A stretch of 38,725 bases of DNA from Isosphaeraceae bacterium (lineage in GTDB: Bacteria > Planctomycetota > Planctomycetia > Isosphaerales > Isosphaeraceae), in the NCBI GenBank assembly GCA_031291845.1, contig JARLIH010000333.1, forward strand, positions 1 through 38,725, read 5' to 3'. Shown here piece after piece: positions 16,195 to 24,279 of this stretch. The position numbers and the translations under genes were made by a program. Under the pieces are notes generated by a model. It did not search any database, had not been told where the DNA came from, and worked only from the letters and a program-made list of their open reading frames with translations. Numbering within the stretch: position 1 is the stretch's first letter; each line of letters begins with the position of its first letter.

Positions 16195-16878
16195 ATGAGC
16201 CAAGCCGACTCAACTTGTTGGACCGTGCTCCGGGACGCCGCCGCCGGGAACGACGCGGCCCGGTCCGAGTTCGCCGCGCGGTACGCGCCCCTGGTTCGTG
16301 CGTACTTCGCAGCGCGTTGGCGGCGCGCAGCGTTGGTGCAAGACCTCGACGACGCGGTCCAGGAGGTCTTCGTCGAGTGCCTCCGGCAGGGCGGGGTGCT
16401 CGAACGCGCCGACCGGGACCGCCCGGGGGGGTTCCGGGCTTACTTTTATGGCCTCGTGCGGAACGTCGCCCGGCGAATCGAGCAGGAACGCGCCCGCCGT
16501 CCGGAGCAGCAGCTCGTGGGCCTCGCGGTGGTCGGCCGCACGAGTGACGAAGAGTCGCTCTCCCGCGTTTTTGACCGGACGTGGGCCAAGTCCGTCATGC
16601 GCGAGGCCGGCGCCACGCAGGCCCAACGGGCCGAGCACGAAGGCGATCCCGCGCGCCGCCGGGTCGAGCTCCTCCGCCTTCGCTTCCAGGAGGGGATGCC
16701 CATCCGCGACATCGCCATCCTGTGGTCGGCAGACGCCGCCGTCTTGCACCACGAGTACGCCCGCGCCCGCCAGGAGTTCAAGGCTGCGCTCCTGGACGTG
16801 ATGGCGTACTATCACCCCGGCTCCCCCGCGGCGGCCGAACGTGAGTGCGCTGAGCTGCTGGGCCTTCTGTGCGAATGA
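16195..16878 (+). CDS. ECF-like RNA polymerase sigma factor
   Basis: This 227-residue protein has a region 2 near 25-100 (RSEFAARYAPLVRAYFAARW, DLDDAVQEVFVECLRQG, GFRAYFYGLVRNVARRIEQE). Region 4 is more diverged, around 150-205, with a helix-turn-helix-like RFQEGMPIRDIAILW segment. The WTVLRDAAAGNDAARSEF beginning is typical of planctomycete ECF factors found beside Ser/Thr kinases. The ATG at 16195 lacks a strong ribosome site. The kinase gene follows in the same direction after 450 bases. In such pairs the kinase may control the sigma factor by phosphorylation, but that is inference here. Confidence 0.85.
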   Translation: MSQADSTCWTVLRDAAAGNDAARSEFAARYAPLVRAYFAARWRRAALVQDLDDAVQEVFVECLRQGGVLERADRDRPGGFRAYFYGLVRNVARRIEQERARRPEQQLVGLAVVGRTSDEESLSRVFDRTWAKSVMREAGATQAQRAEHEGDPARRRVELLRLRFQEGMPIRDIAILWSADAAVLHHEYARARQEFKAALLDVMAYYHPGSPAAAERECAELLGLLCE

Positions 16879-17328
16879 CCGTGTTCGCCGCAGTTTTTCG
16901 CCCCGAGCGTGACCCGGGACGGAAGGCTGCGGCGGTAGCAGCCGGACCGAATCCCAAGCAAGCCGCGGACGCCGTTGCCGGGGCGACCGCAACGTTTGAG
17001 CTACGGTCGACGAGGAACCACGGGCGTTTCTTCTTCAGCGGCCCCAATCCGGCTAGAATCGAAGCGGCATCGGGACTGTTGCCGGTCCGGGACGGCCGGC
17101 GCGGGGCCTCTTGTTTGGGTTGTGGTGGCTTGCCACCGATTTCGAACCGGCGCGCGTGCGGAAATCGAGACCAAGCTTTCGCACTTCAAAGGGCGTGTTC
17201 ATTTCACGGATGTGGGTCGCATCGCCCGATTTCGGGGCATCATCGGTTTTCGGGAATCCGCGCGCGAAAACCGGGTTCGTCCCGAACCCGGGAGATGACG
17301 TCCCACCATTTCGCGATCGGAACGACCC
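16879..17328 (+). promoter_or_regulatory. Structured leader of the Ser/Thr kinase gene
   Basis: This 450-base gap has no gene I can support. A TAGAAT box at 17054-17059, with TTCTTC 17 bases upstream, is a possible promoter. Four inverted repeats follow: GGTGG/CCACC (17124-17137), CGATTTC/GAAATCG (17137-17143 with 17161-17167), CGGTTTTCG/CGAAAACCG (17244-17252 with 17265-17273), and CCGGGTTCG/CGAACCCGG with loop TCC (17271-17291). The last two share three bases and so exclude each other in part. No T tract follows. The final stem ends 37 bases before the kinase start. Confidence 0.45.
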
Positions 17329-18969
17329 ATGGATACCCAGCCCCACGAACCGTCGACCGACGAACCCGCGAACGATCCCCTCGAAGCGGGCCTTCGGGCC
17401 GCGTTCGGACCCGAGTCCGCCGTGTCGGGCTGGGGGGGCGGCAGCGCACTTGCGGCTATCGAGCGTGATTACGGCATCGGCTCTCACCCGATTTTCGGCG
17501 ACGCGGCCTACGGAAACTCGTCGACGAGTCCCGGGCGGTACGCGATCGCGGGCGAAATTGCCCGGGGCGGCATCGGGGTCGTGCTAAAGGGCCGCGACGT
17601 CGACCTCGGCCGCGAGGTCGCCATCAAGACACTCCGGGCCGAGCACGCCGGCAATCCCGCTATGGTCCGCAGGCTGGTCGAGGAGGCCCAGATCGGCGGC
17701 CAGTTGCAGCACCCGGGTGTCCTCCCGGTCTACGAGATCGGCCTCGACCCCGAACGCCGCCCCTACTTCACGATGAAGCTGGTGCGAGGCGAGACGCTCG
17801 CGACCTTGCTCCGCGACCGCTTGGACCCCGCGCAGGAGCGCAGGCGGTTCGTGACCATCTTCGAGCAGGTCTGTCAGACGGTCGCCTACGCCCATGCCCG
17901 GGGCGTCGTCCACCGGGACCTCAAACCATCGAACGTGATGGTCGGCGCCTTCGGCGAAGTGCAGGTCGTCGACTGGGGACTGGCGAAAGTCCTGACGCCT
18001 GGAGGCGCGCTGGCCGGTGCGACCGCCGAAGGGTCGGTCGCCACCGTGCGCAGCGGACTTCCGGGCCTCCATTCGGAAGCCGGGTCCCTCCTGGGAACGC
18101 CGGCCTACATGCCGCCGGAGCAAGCGCGGGGCGAGCTCGACGGCCTCGACGAACGGTGCGACGTATTTGCCCTGGGAGCGATTCTCTGCGAGATCCTGAC
18201 CGGCCGGCCGCCCTACACCGGTGAGCGCGCGGAGCTCGTCCGCCAGGCGCGGGACGGGTGCCTCGACGAAGCCTTCGCCCGGCTTGCGACCTGCGGCGCA
18301 CAGGAAGAACTCGTGGGACTCGCCCGGAGTTGCCTGGCGGCCGATCGCAAGGCCCGTCCGCGCGACGCGCGGGCCGTTGCGGAGCAAGTCTCAGCGCACC
18401 TCGCCTCGGCCGACGAGCGCGCCCGCCGCGCGGAGTTCGACGCCGCGGTCGCCCGCAACCGGGCCTACGCAGAACGCCGGGCGCGCCGCGTCACAACGCT
18501 TGCGGGGATCCTCACACTCGTCGTCGCGCTCGCCGGGGCTGGCGGCTACGTGCAGATCGAGCACCAGCGTACCCGCGTCGCACAACAGCGAGCGCACGTC
18601 GAGCTGGAAATGGCCCGCGCCGTACAAGAGCGCGCGCAGAACGAACGCGAACGCCTGCAGTTCGAACAGCAACGCGTGACCCGCCTCGAGAACGCACTCA
18701 CGCTCGTCCGGTCGCTCCAGGCAAAGGGCGAATGGATTCTCGTGCGGGCGAAGGCCGCCCCCGTCCGAGACGCCCTCGGTTGGGCCGAAGCCCTCGCCCT
18801 CACCCGGCAGGCGGTCGAACGAACGCTCCCGTTCGAGGCCGAAGCGGCCACGCGCAAGAAAACGCTTGCACTCATTGATGAGCTCAAGACCGCGGAAGAT
18901 ACCCTGCGCCAACGGGCCGCGTTCGCCCCAGACTCCGCTCCCCGCAATCATCGCGCGCTCCCGCGTTAG
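17329..18969 (+). CDS. Membrane Ser/Thr protein kinase (PknB type)
   Basis: This 546-residue kinase has its domain at about 70-355: glycine-rich loop [11 protein letters not shown] (from 76), ATP lysine K100 in VAIK, alpha-C Glu119, catalytic HRDLKPSN from 195, and PPEQ at 262-265 in place of APE. The metal motif is DWG (215-217) rather than DFG, a variant common in planctomycete kinases. One transmembrane helix (about 388-408) and a Gln/Arg/Glu-rich coiled coil (about 410-460) follow. The protein ends there, without the WD40 or TPR sensor repeats that many relatives have. It is probably partnered with the sigma factor encoded upstream. Confidence 0.93.
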   Translation: MDTQPHEPSTDEPANDPLEAGLRAAFGPESAVSGWGGGSALAAIERDYGIGSHPIFGDAAYGNSSTSPGRYAIAGEIARGGIGVVLKGRDVDLGREVAIKTLRAEHAGNPAMVRRLVEEAQIGGQLQHPGVLPVYEIGLDPERRPYFTMKLVRGETLATLLRDRLDPAQERRRFVTIFEQVCQTVAYAHARGVVHRDLKPSNVMVGAFGEVQVVDWGLAKVLTPGGALAGATAEGSVATVRSGLPGLHSEAGSLLGTPAYMPPEQARGELDGLDERCDVFALGAILCEILTGRPPYTGERAELVRQARDGCLDEAFARLATCGAQEELVGLARSCLAADRKARPRDARAVAEQVSAHLASADERARRAEFDAAVARNRAYAERRARRVTTLAGILTLVVALAGAGGYVQIEHQRTRVAQQRAHVELEMARAVQERAQNERERLQFEQQRVTRLENALTLVRSLQAKGEWILVRAKAAPVRDALGWAEALALTRQAVERTLPFEAEAATRKKTLALIDELKTAEDTLRQRAAFAPDSAPRNHRALPR

Positions 18970-19079
18970 GGCCGGCCATTACCGACCCAATGAACACGCC
19001 CACTTCTTGCGCGAAAACGGGTCGCTCGCTGAACCAGGGGTAGAGGACCGATCTTCACCTCGTTTCGGGAGGAGCGACC

Positions 19080-20885
19080 ATGCGACGTAGCGGACTCTGG
19101 CTCTGTTTATCGCTCGCCATTTGCGCGAGCATCGGCATCGCGGCCCAGTCGAACACGACGACGAGCGACCTCATCGTCCACGAGTGGGGCACCTTCCTGG
19201 CCATGAGCGGCTCCGACGGCGCCACGCTCGAGGGCATGTACCATGAGGAGCATGCCCTCCCGGACTTCGTCCACGCGCGTAGCCGCGACCAGCTCCGGCT
19301 CCCGTCGATGCATCTCAAGGGAGAGACGCCGGTCATCTACTTCTACACGGACCGTCCCCAGAAGGTCGCCGTGACCGCGCGGTTCCCGCGTGGCGTCTGG
19401 ACCCAGTGGTATCCCCAGGCCGATCTCGTCGGCCCCCAACTTTCCGCGACTCCGCCCGAGTCGGATCTGCGCAACGGCCACATGACCTGGTTGGCCGAAG
19501 TCGTGCCCAACAGCGGCCGAGCGCCGTCGCCTGCTCCCCCGACCGCTACGAAGGATGCCCTCTGGAACTTCGCCCGAGACGTCGACGCGGCGTACGTTCG
19601 CACGACCAACAACGTGCGGAAGCCCGCGGTCGTGGAGTCCGAGCGGTTCCTCTTCTACCGCGGTCTCGGGCGGGCCGCGCTGCCGCTCCGGGTGAGCGCC
19701 GAGGACAGCCGCACGCTGGCACTCGAGTGCGACGACCCACGCGGCGTCCAGCACGCTTTCGTCCTCCACGTCGCTAACGGACGCGGCTCCTACGCATACC
19801 TTCCCATGGTGCGACCCGGCGCCCGCGTCACCACGCCGGTCCCCTCGCTCGACGGTGCCCGGCCGCTCGATGAGTTCTCCGCGCACCTTGGCGACGACCT
19901 CGCCGCACGGTTGGTCGCCAGCGGCCTCTATCGCAAGGAGGCAAGCGCGATGGTCAACACATGGCGTTCGAGCTACTTCCAGACCGATGGCGTCCGGGTT
20001 CTGTTCGTGCTGCCGCGCGCGACGACCGACGCGCTGATCCCCCTGAGCGTCGCCCCCGAGCCAAAAGAGCTCGTGCGCGTGATGGTGGGGCGGGTTGAAG
20101 TCCTGACCCCCGACCGCGAGCACGCCGCGGAGCGCGCCGTACACGACCTCGCGTCGGCCGATAGCGCGGCCCGCCAGCGCGCTTACGACTGGCTACGTGC
20201 CCAGGGCCGCTACGTCGAGCCGATCCTGCGGCGCGCGTTGAAAACGACGACCGACCCATCGCTGCGCACTCAGTGCCAGCGCCTGCTGCTGAGCGACTTC
20301 GTCACCGAACTGCGAGCGGCCGTGCATGCCCCGTCGAACGGCGCGCCCTTCGCCGACGACCCGATCTACGTACGGGCTCAATTGGCCAGCCTGCTACGGG
20401 AAGTCGGCCTCGACGCCGAAGCGCGCAACGAAGGCGCGGCGGTCGCTTCGGCCCTACGGACCCGGCCCGAGCCGTCCATCGACCGCGCTGAGGCGCGCGC
20501 TTACCTACGTGCTGCCGCGAGGGCCGCGGAGGGGCTGGGCAACGACCGGGAATCGGCCGCTCGGTACGGCCGGTTTATCGAGTTCGGCAGTCAGGTCGCG
20601 ACCAACCGCCAGTGCATCGGCTGCCACCAGGGCGAAGGCCCGCGCGACCTCTCGTGGTATCGCGACTGGTGGGCCGGGCGCAAATATGCCCAGGCCCTCA
20701 ACCGGGCCGGCCTGGTCGACGAAATGACGGCGCGCCACGAGAAAACTCTGGCCGCGAACCCGGGCGACGTCGCCGCACGGATGATGCTCGCGTACATTCA
20801 CGAATCGAAAGGCGAGGCAGCGAAAGCGCGGGCGAGCTGGACGGCGCTTTGCGGGCCGGCAAAGAGCGAGGCGACTGCGGAGTAG
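19080..20885 (+). CDS. Exported HEWGTF-type protein with one haem-c motif, function unknown
   Basis: This 601-residue protein has a signal peptide (cleavage near AAQS, residue 22). The mature start IVHEWGTFLAMSGSDGATLEGM is found in a family of exported proteins in Planctomycetes and Myxococcota with no known function. A single CIGCH motif at 512-516 could bind haem c, though no distal ligand is obvious. The C-terminal end has a TPR-like helical pair. The ATG at 19080 has GGGAGGAG upstream. It stands alone, between the kinase gene and a convergent histone-like gene, so neighbours do not explain it. Confidence 0.75.
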   Translation: MRRSGLWLCLSLAICASIGIAAQSNTTTSDLIVHEWGTFLAMSGSDGATLEGMYHEEHALPDFVHARSRDQLRLPSMHLKGETPVIYFYTDRPQKVAVTARFPRGVWTQWYPQADLVGPQLSATPPESDLRNGHMTWLAEVVPNSGRAPSPAPPTATKDALWNFARDVDAAYVRTTNNVRKPAVVESERFLFYRGLGRAALPLRVSAEDSRTLALECDDPRGVQHAFVLHVANGRGSYAYLPMVRPGARVTTPVPSLDGARPLDEFSAHLGDDLAARLVASGLYRKEASAMVNTWRSSYFQTDGVRVLFVLPRATTDALIPLSVAPEPKELVRVMVGRVEVLTPDREHAAERAVHDLASADSAARQRAYDWLRAQGRYVEPILRRALKTTTDPSLRTQCQRLLLSDFVTELRAAVHAPSNGAPFADDPIYVRAQLASLLREVGLDAEARNEGAAVASALRTRPEPSIDRAEARAYLRAAARAAEGLGNDRESAARYGRFIEFGSQVATNRQCIGCHQGEGPRDLSWYRDWWAGRKYAQALNRAGLVDEMTARHEKTLAANPGDVAARMMLAYIHESKGEAAKARASWTALCGPAKSEATAE

Positions 20886-20995
20886 GGCCATTTCCGAAGC
20901 AGACGCGGCCCTGGCCCCAAAGACCGCTTGCGGACCGGCGCTTCTTGCGTTCGCAGTGCGGCCCTGCGGCGAGCGAGTCTGAATCCTCCCCCCCC

Positions 20996-21028
20996 GGAGA
21001 TGTCGGCCGCTACGCGGCCGACATCTCC
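20996..21028. repeat. Perfect 15-bp inverted repeat between convergent genes
   Basis: GGAGATGTCGGCCGC (20996-21010) and GCGGCCGACATCTCC (21014-21028) are exact complements around the loop TAC. Eight C precede it. The position, between two convergent genes, suits a bidirectional terminator, but there is no T tract. It could instead be a dispersed palindrome or a protein-binding site. Confidence 0.7.
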
Positions 21029-21152
21029 CAACCGGAGAGGTGATCCACAAGCTCCCTTCTGGGACGTAAACAGCGGTCGCTCCGCCAACCGAAGATCGCG
21101 AGAGGGGACCAGACGACGACCCCGACATGGGCAGCGGTCAGGTGGACCCGGT

Positions 21153-21590
21153 TTACTTCGCGCTCTTCTTTGGCGCCGCACTCTTGGTCGCGGTCTTGGC
21201 CTTTGGCGCGGGGCTCTTGGCCTTGGGGGCCGCCTTCTTGGGGGCGGCGGCCTTCTTCGGCGCCGTCTTGGCCGCGGCACCAGCCGCCTTGGGCGCGGAC
21301 GCCTTCGGGGCTGCGGGCGCGGCCTTGGCCTTGACCTTCGGCGCAGCGGCCTTGGGCGCGGTAGCCTTTGCCGCAGGGGCTTTCTTCTTTGTGCCCCCCT
21401 TCTTCACGGTCGTCTTGGTGTCACCCGTGATGGCCTTGACCGCGCTCGCACCGACCTCCAGCACACTCTCCGCGCTGGACGAGACGGCCTCGCCGATCGA
21501 CCCGAGGACCTTGCCGATTCCCAAACCCCCGGCCTTGGTGCTCGATTTCTTCGTCTTGCTCGAAGCCTTCGTGGTCTTCTTGCCGTTCAT
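21153..21590 (-). CDS. Histone H1-like basic protein (Lys/Ala/Pro rich)
   Basis: This 145-residue protein is very basic. The first 60 residues hold a Ser/Lys-rich start and a small amphipathic stretch (GIGKVLGSIGEAVSSSAESVL). From about 65 to the end it is a low-complexity tail of KAAAPK/KKAAPK-type repeats, like the C-terminal domain of histone H1 and bacterial Hc1 or AlgP-like proteins. It likely binds DNA without sequence preference and may help compact the nucleoid, which is dense in Gemmata relatives. I start at the ATG at 21590 because GAGGT lies about eight bases upstream. The frame is open farther, but without a better start. Confidence 0.82.
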   Translation of the reverse strand: MNGKKTTKASSKTKKSSTKAGGLGIGKVLGSIGEAVSSSAESVLEVGASAVKAITGDTKTTVKKGGTKKKAPAAKATAPKAAAPKVKAKAAPAAPKASAPKAAGAAAKTAPKKAAAPKKAAPKAKSPAPKAKTATKSAAPKKSAK

Positions 21591-21771
21591 GGATACCTCG
21601 TTTTGAAAAGAAGTTGACGCTCCGTGCGACAGGATCACTCACATCCATCGAGTTGAATCGTTGCGTGGCCCGGGAACCGGCTGGGTCCTGGCTCATCTAA
21701 CTTTGGCAATTCTTATGCCGCCACATACATCCCCCAAGGGCTCGCGTTTCGCCGTGCAGCAACACTGGCGT

Positions 21772-23520
21772 TCAGGGTTTCGCATGGTCCTTCTCGGCGC
21801 CCCCCTTGGCCTCGCCCTCCGACACGTAGCGCTCCAGGGGCGGGCGCTTGAGGTGCGAGCCGGCCGCCTGCTGGTAAGCGCGCGCGACGGCAAGCAACGT
21901 CGTCTCGTCGTAGAGGCGTCCGGTGAAAGTCACCGACCCGGGAACTTCCCGGCCCTCATGCGGCGCAAACCCATCGGGAAGGACGGCGGTCGGATGACCG
22001 GTCAGGTTCGTGATCGACAGGTCGTCTCCGCCGACGTAGAGGTCAACTTTCTCGAAGACCCGCGCCATCGACCGCATCAGCAGCGTGCGAACCCGCGCGG
22101 CGCGCAAGTACTCGACGGCGGGCACGAACTGTCCCTGCCGGAACGCACTCGGCCAGGAGTTGAGGCCCTCGGTGACGTGGTTGCGCGTGAACTCATCGAA
22201 CACCGCGGCAGCCTCGGTGTGCAGCATGAGCGTGACGGCATCGACCGGCAGATCTTCCGGCAACTCGATCGGCACGAGGGTGACGCCCAGCCCCCGCAAG
22301 ACCATGAGGTCCTCGCGCTTGCCGGCCGGGGACTCGTCGCGCTCGACGTAGCCGACACGCAGCCCGCGCAGCTCGCGTGGAGGCGGCCACGCGAAGGGGT
22401 GGTCCTGGGCGGTCGGATCGAGGCCGTCAAACCCGTGGATCGCGTCGAACACAAGGGCGCAGTCTTCGACCGACCGCGCGATCGGCCCGAGCTTGTCCAT
22501 CGACCAGGCCAGCGACATGCAGCCGTGCCGGCTGACACGCCCGAACGTCGGCCGTAAGCCGGTCGCGCCACAGGCGCGGCACGGGGAGACGATGCTTCCC
22601 AGCGTTTCGCTGCCGATTGCGAACCCGACGAGTCCGCCGGCCACCGCCGAGGCCGAGCCGGCGGACGAGCCGCTCGATCCCCTGCGCGGGTCCCAGGGGC
22701 TGCGCGTCTTGCCGCCGAACCACTGATCTCCTTGCGCCAGCGCGCCCAGCGACAGCTTGGCCAGCAGCACCGCGCCGGCTTCCTCCAGCCGCGCGGCGAC
22801 CGTGGCCTTCTCATCGATCACGCGTCCCTTGTATTGCGGGACGCCCCAGGTCGTCGGATACCCCGGGTATGCGATCAGGTCCTTCGCCCCCCAAGGGATG
22901 CCATGCAGTGGACCTCGGTAGTGCCCCGCGGCGATCTCGGCGTCTGCGCGCGCGGCCTGCTTCAGAGCCAGGTCTTCGGCGAGCGTGACGACGCACTTGA
23001 GCAGCGGGTCGAACCGCTTGAGCCGCGCCAGGTACAGCTTCGTCAGCTCAGTCGCGCTCACCTGCCGCGTGCGGACCAGGGCCGACAGCTCCGTGACGGG
23101 AAGAAAGGCGAGTCCCTCTTCGGAGTCGGGCCGCGCCGGCGGCCGCGATTCGATGGGCGTCGCCTGGTTGCGCCGGACACCGTCGGAAGGGCGAAGGCCG
23201 GGCGCCGGCAGGAAGGCGAGTGCGGGCGGCACGTCGTAGCCGACGTTCACCCGGCGCAGCGCTTCGAACTCGCCGAGGCTGTGCTTGACGGCGCGCGCAG
23301 TGTCCTCGCGCTCCTTATCGGTGAGCTCCAGTCCCGCGATCCATTGAGCTTGCTCGATCATCGCAGCCGTGACTTCGCCCGCCTCGGCCGCCCGCGCGGC
23401 CAGTGCGCGTTGGAAGGCCGCGGAACCGATGCCCAGCGCGCCGAGCGCCTTCAGGACCGAGCGGCGACTGGGCATCGGCTTCGATGATCGGGCTTGGAGC
23501 TCGCTGGAATCATCGCTCAT
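21772..23520 (-). CDS. Tat-exported amidase (amidase signature family)
   Basis: This 582-residue amidase-signature enzyme has a twin-arginine signal (SRRSVLKALGALGIG, about 18-32). The catalytic triad is visible: Lys213 in GIPWGAKDL, cis-Ser286 in GSSGSSAGSAS, and nucleophile Ser309 in ETLGSI. About 100 residues separate the signal from the core. The enzyme would hydrolyse an amide outside the cytoplasm; the substrate is not predictable, and it is not a tRNA amidotransferase subunit since it is exported. The gene follows the DUF6817-like gene after 123 bases. A weak AGGAG lies 16 bases before the start. Confidence 0.92.
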   Translation of the reverse strand: MSDDSSELQARSSKPMPSRRSVLKALGALGIGSAAFQRALAARAAEAGEVTAAMIEQAQWIAGLELTDKEREDTARAVKHSLGEFEALRRVNVGYDVPPALAFLPAPGLRPSDGVRRNQATPIESRPPARPDSEEGLAFLPVTELSALVRTRQVSATELTKLYLARLKRFDPLLKCVVTLAEDLALKQAARADAEIAAGHYRGPLHGIPWGAKDLIAYPGYPTTWGVPQYKGRVIDEKATVAARLEEAGAVLLAKLSLGALAQGDQWFGGKTRSPWDPRRGSSGSSAGSASAVAGGLVGFAIGSETLGSIVSPCRACGATGLRPTFGRVSRHGCMSLAWSMDKLGPIARSVEDCALVFDAIHGFDGLDPTAQDHPFAWPPPRELRGLRVGYVERDESPAGKREDLMVLRGLGVTLVPIELPEDLPVDAVTLMLHTEAAAVFDEFTRNHVTEGLNSWPSAFRQGQFVPAVEYLRAARVRTLLMRSMARVFEKVDLYVGGDDLSITNLTGHPTAVLPDGFAPHEGREVPGSVTFTGRLYDETTLLAVARAYQQAAGSHLKRPPLERYVSEGEAKGGAEKDHAKP

Positions 23521-23643
23521 GAGTGGCTCGCATTGCTCCTGCCGCGCGTCCGCGCGTTCGGCCCCAGGATCATCCGTTCTTTGTGCGCGCGCTGCAACAC
23601 CGGTCTTGTCGAGAAGCGAGCCGATTTCGGAAATGGGGACATC

Positions 23644-24195
23644 TCACGCCGGTGACTGAGCGCCTTCCTGCGCGAAGACGTGCTCGTAAGCCTGCTCGGC
23701 CCCACTGCCCAGATGCCGGGCCATGTCCCGGTAGGCCGAGCGGCGATAGTCCCATTCCCGCGAGCGGGGCACTTGCTCGAGCCAGTCGAAGAGGTGGATC
23801 CGGCACAGGTCGTCGAAGTCGCGCGCGCAAAGTGCGACCTCCGCGCCGGTGATCCGGTCGACGATCGTGTGCGGCTCCGAGGCGCTGCGGACGGCGCGGT
23901 CGAACGACGCCCGGTCCATCGCGCAATTCAGGTACGCCAGGTGCTCGGCACGTTCCCCGATCAGCGCACGCACGTCACCGCGCCGCTCCAGCGGCAGCGT
24001 GAAACCCTGGAACTTCTCGGTGCCATAGATGGAGTGGAACATCCCCGCCCGGCAGACGTCCTCGGGGCAACCTTCGGCCTCGAGCCACCGATACAAGGCG
24101 ACGAGGTGCGCGAGGTACGACTTGTGCGTGTGAGGGATCTCGTCGATTCCGATTCCGACCAGGAAGTCGGTGAACCGTTTGTAGTCTTTGTCCAT
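23644..24195 (-). CDS. DUF6817-like (HD-like) protein
   Basis: This 183-residue cytoplasmic protein resembles the DUF6817 group. Diagnostic stretches are THKSYLAHLVALYRWL near 23-38, CRAGMFHSIYGTEKFQGF near 48-65, and GERAEHLAYLNC near 79-90. The histidines (His29, His54) and acidic residues suggest an HD-like helical fold, although no activity is known. A GAGGAG site lies about nine bases before the ATG at 24195. It lies 84 bases after the TPR gene and before the amidase gene, all in one direction. Confidence 0.7.
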   Translation of the reverse strand: MDKDYKRFTDFLVGIGIDEIPHTHKSYLAHLVALYRWLEAEGCPEDVCRAGMFHSIYGTEKFQGFTLPLERRGDVRALIGERAEHLAYLNCAMDRASFDRAVRSASEPHTIVDRITGAEVALCARDFDDLCRIHLFDWLEQVPRSREWDYRRSAYRDMARHLGSGAEQAYEHVFAQEGAQSPA

Positions 24196-24279
24196 TGCTG
24201 GCTCCTCGCGGGTCAGTTCAGCTCGCGGATGGCTATGCCTCTGAGGAAGAACGGCGGACGAACGCGCGGTTCGAACGTT

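Noticed and set aside
13265-16198. A plus-strand frame of 977 codons antisense to the tri-haem protein
   Set aside because: It is a by-product of high third-position GC; the minus-strand frame has clear domains and haem motifs, while this one has none.
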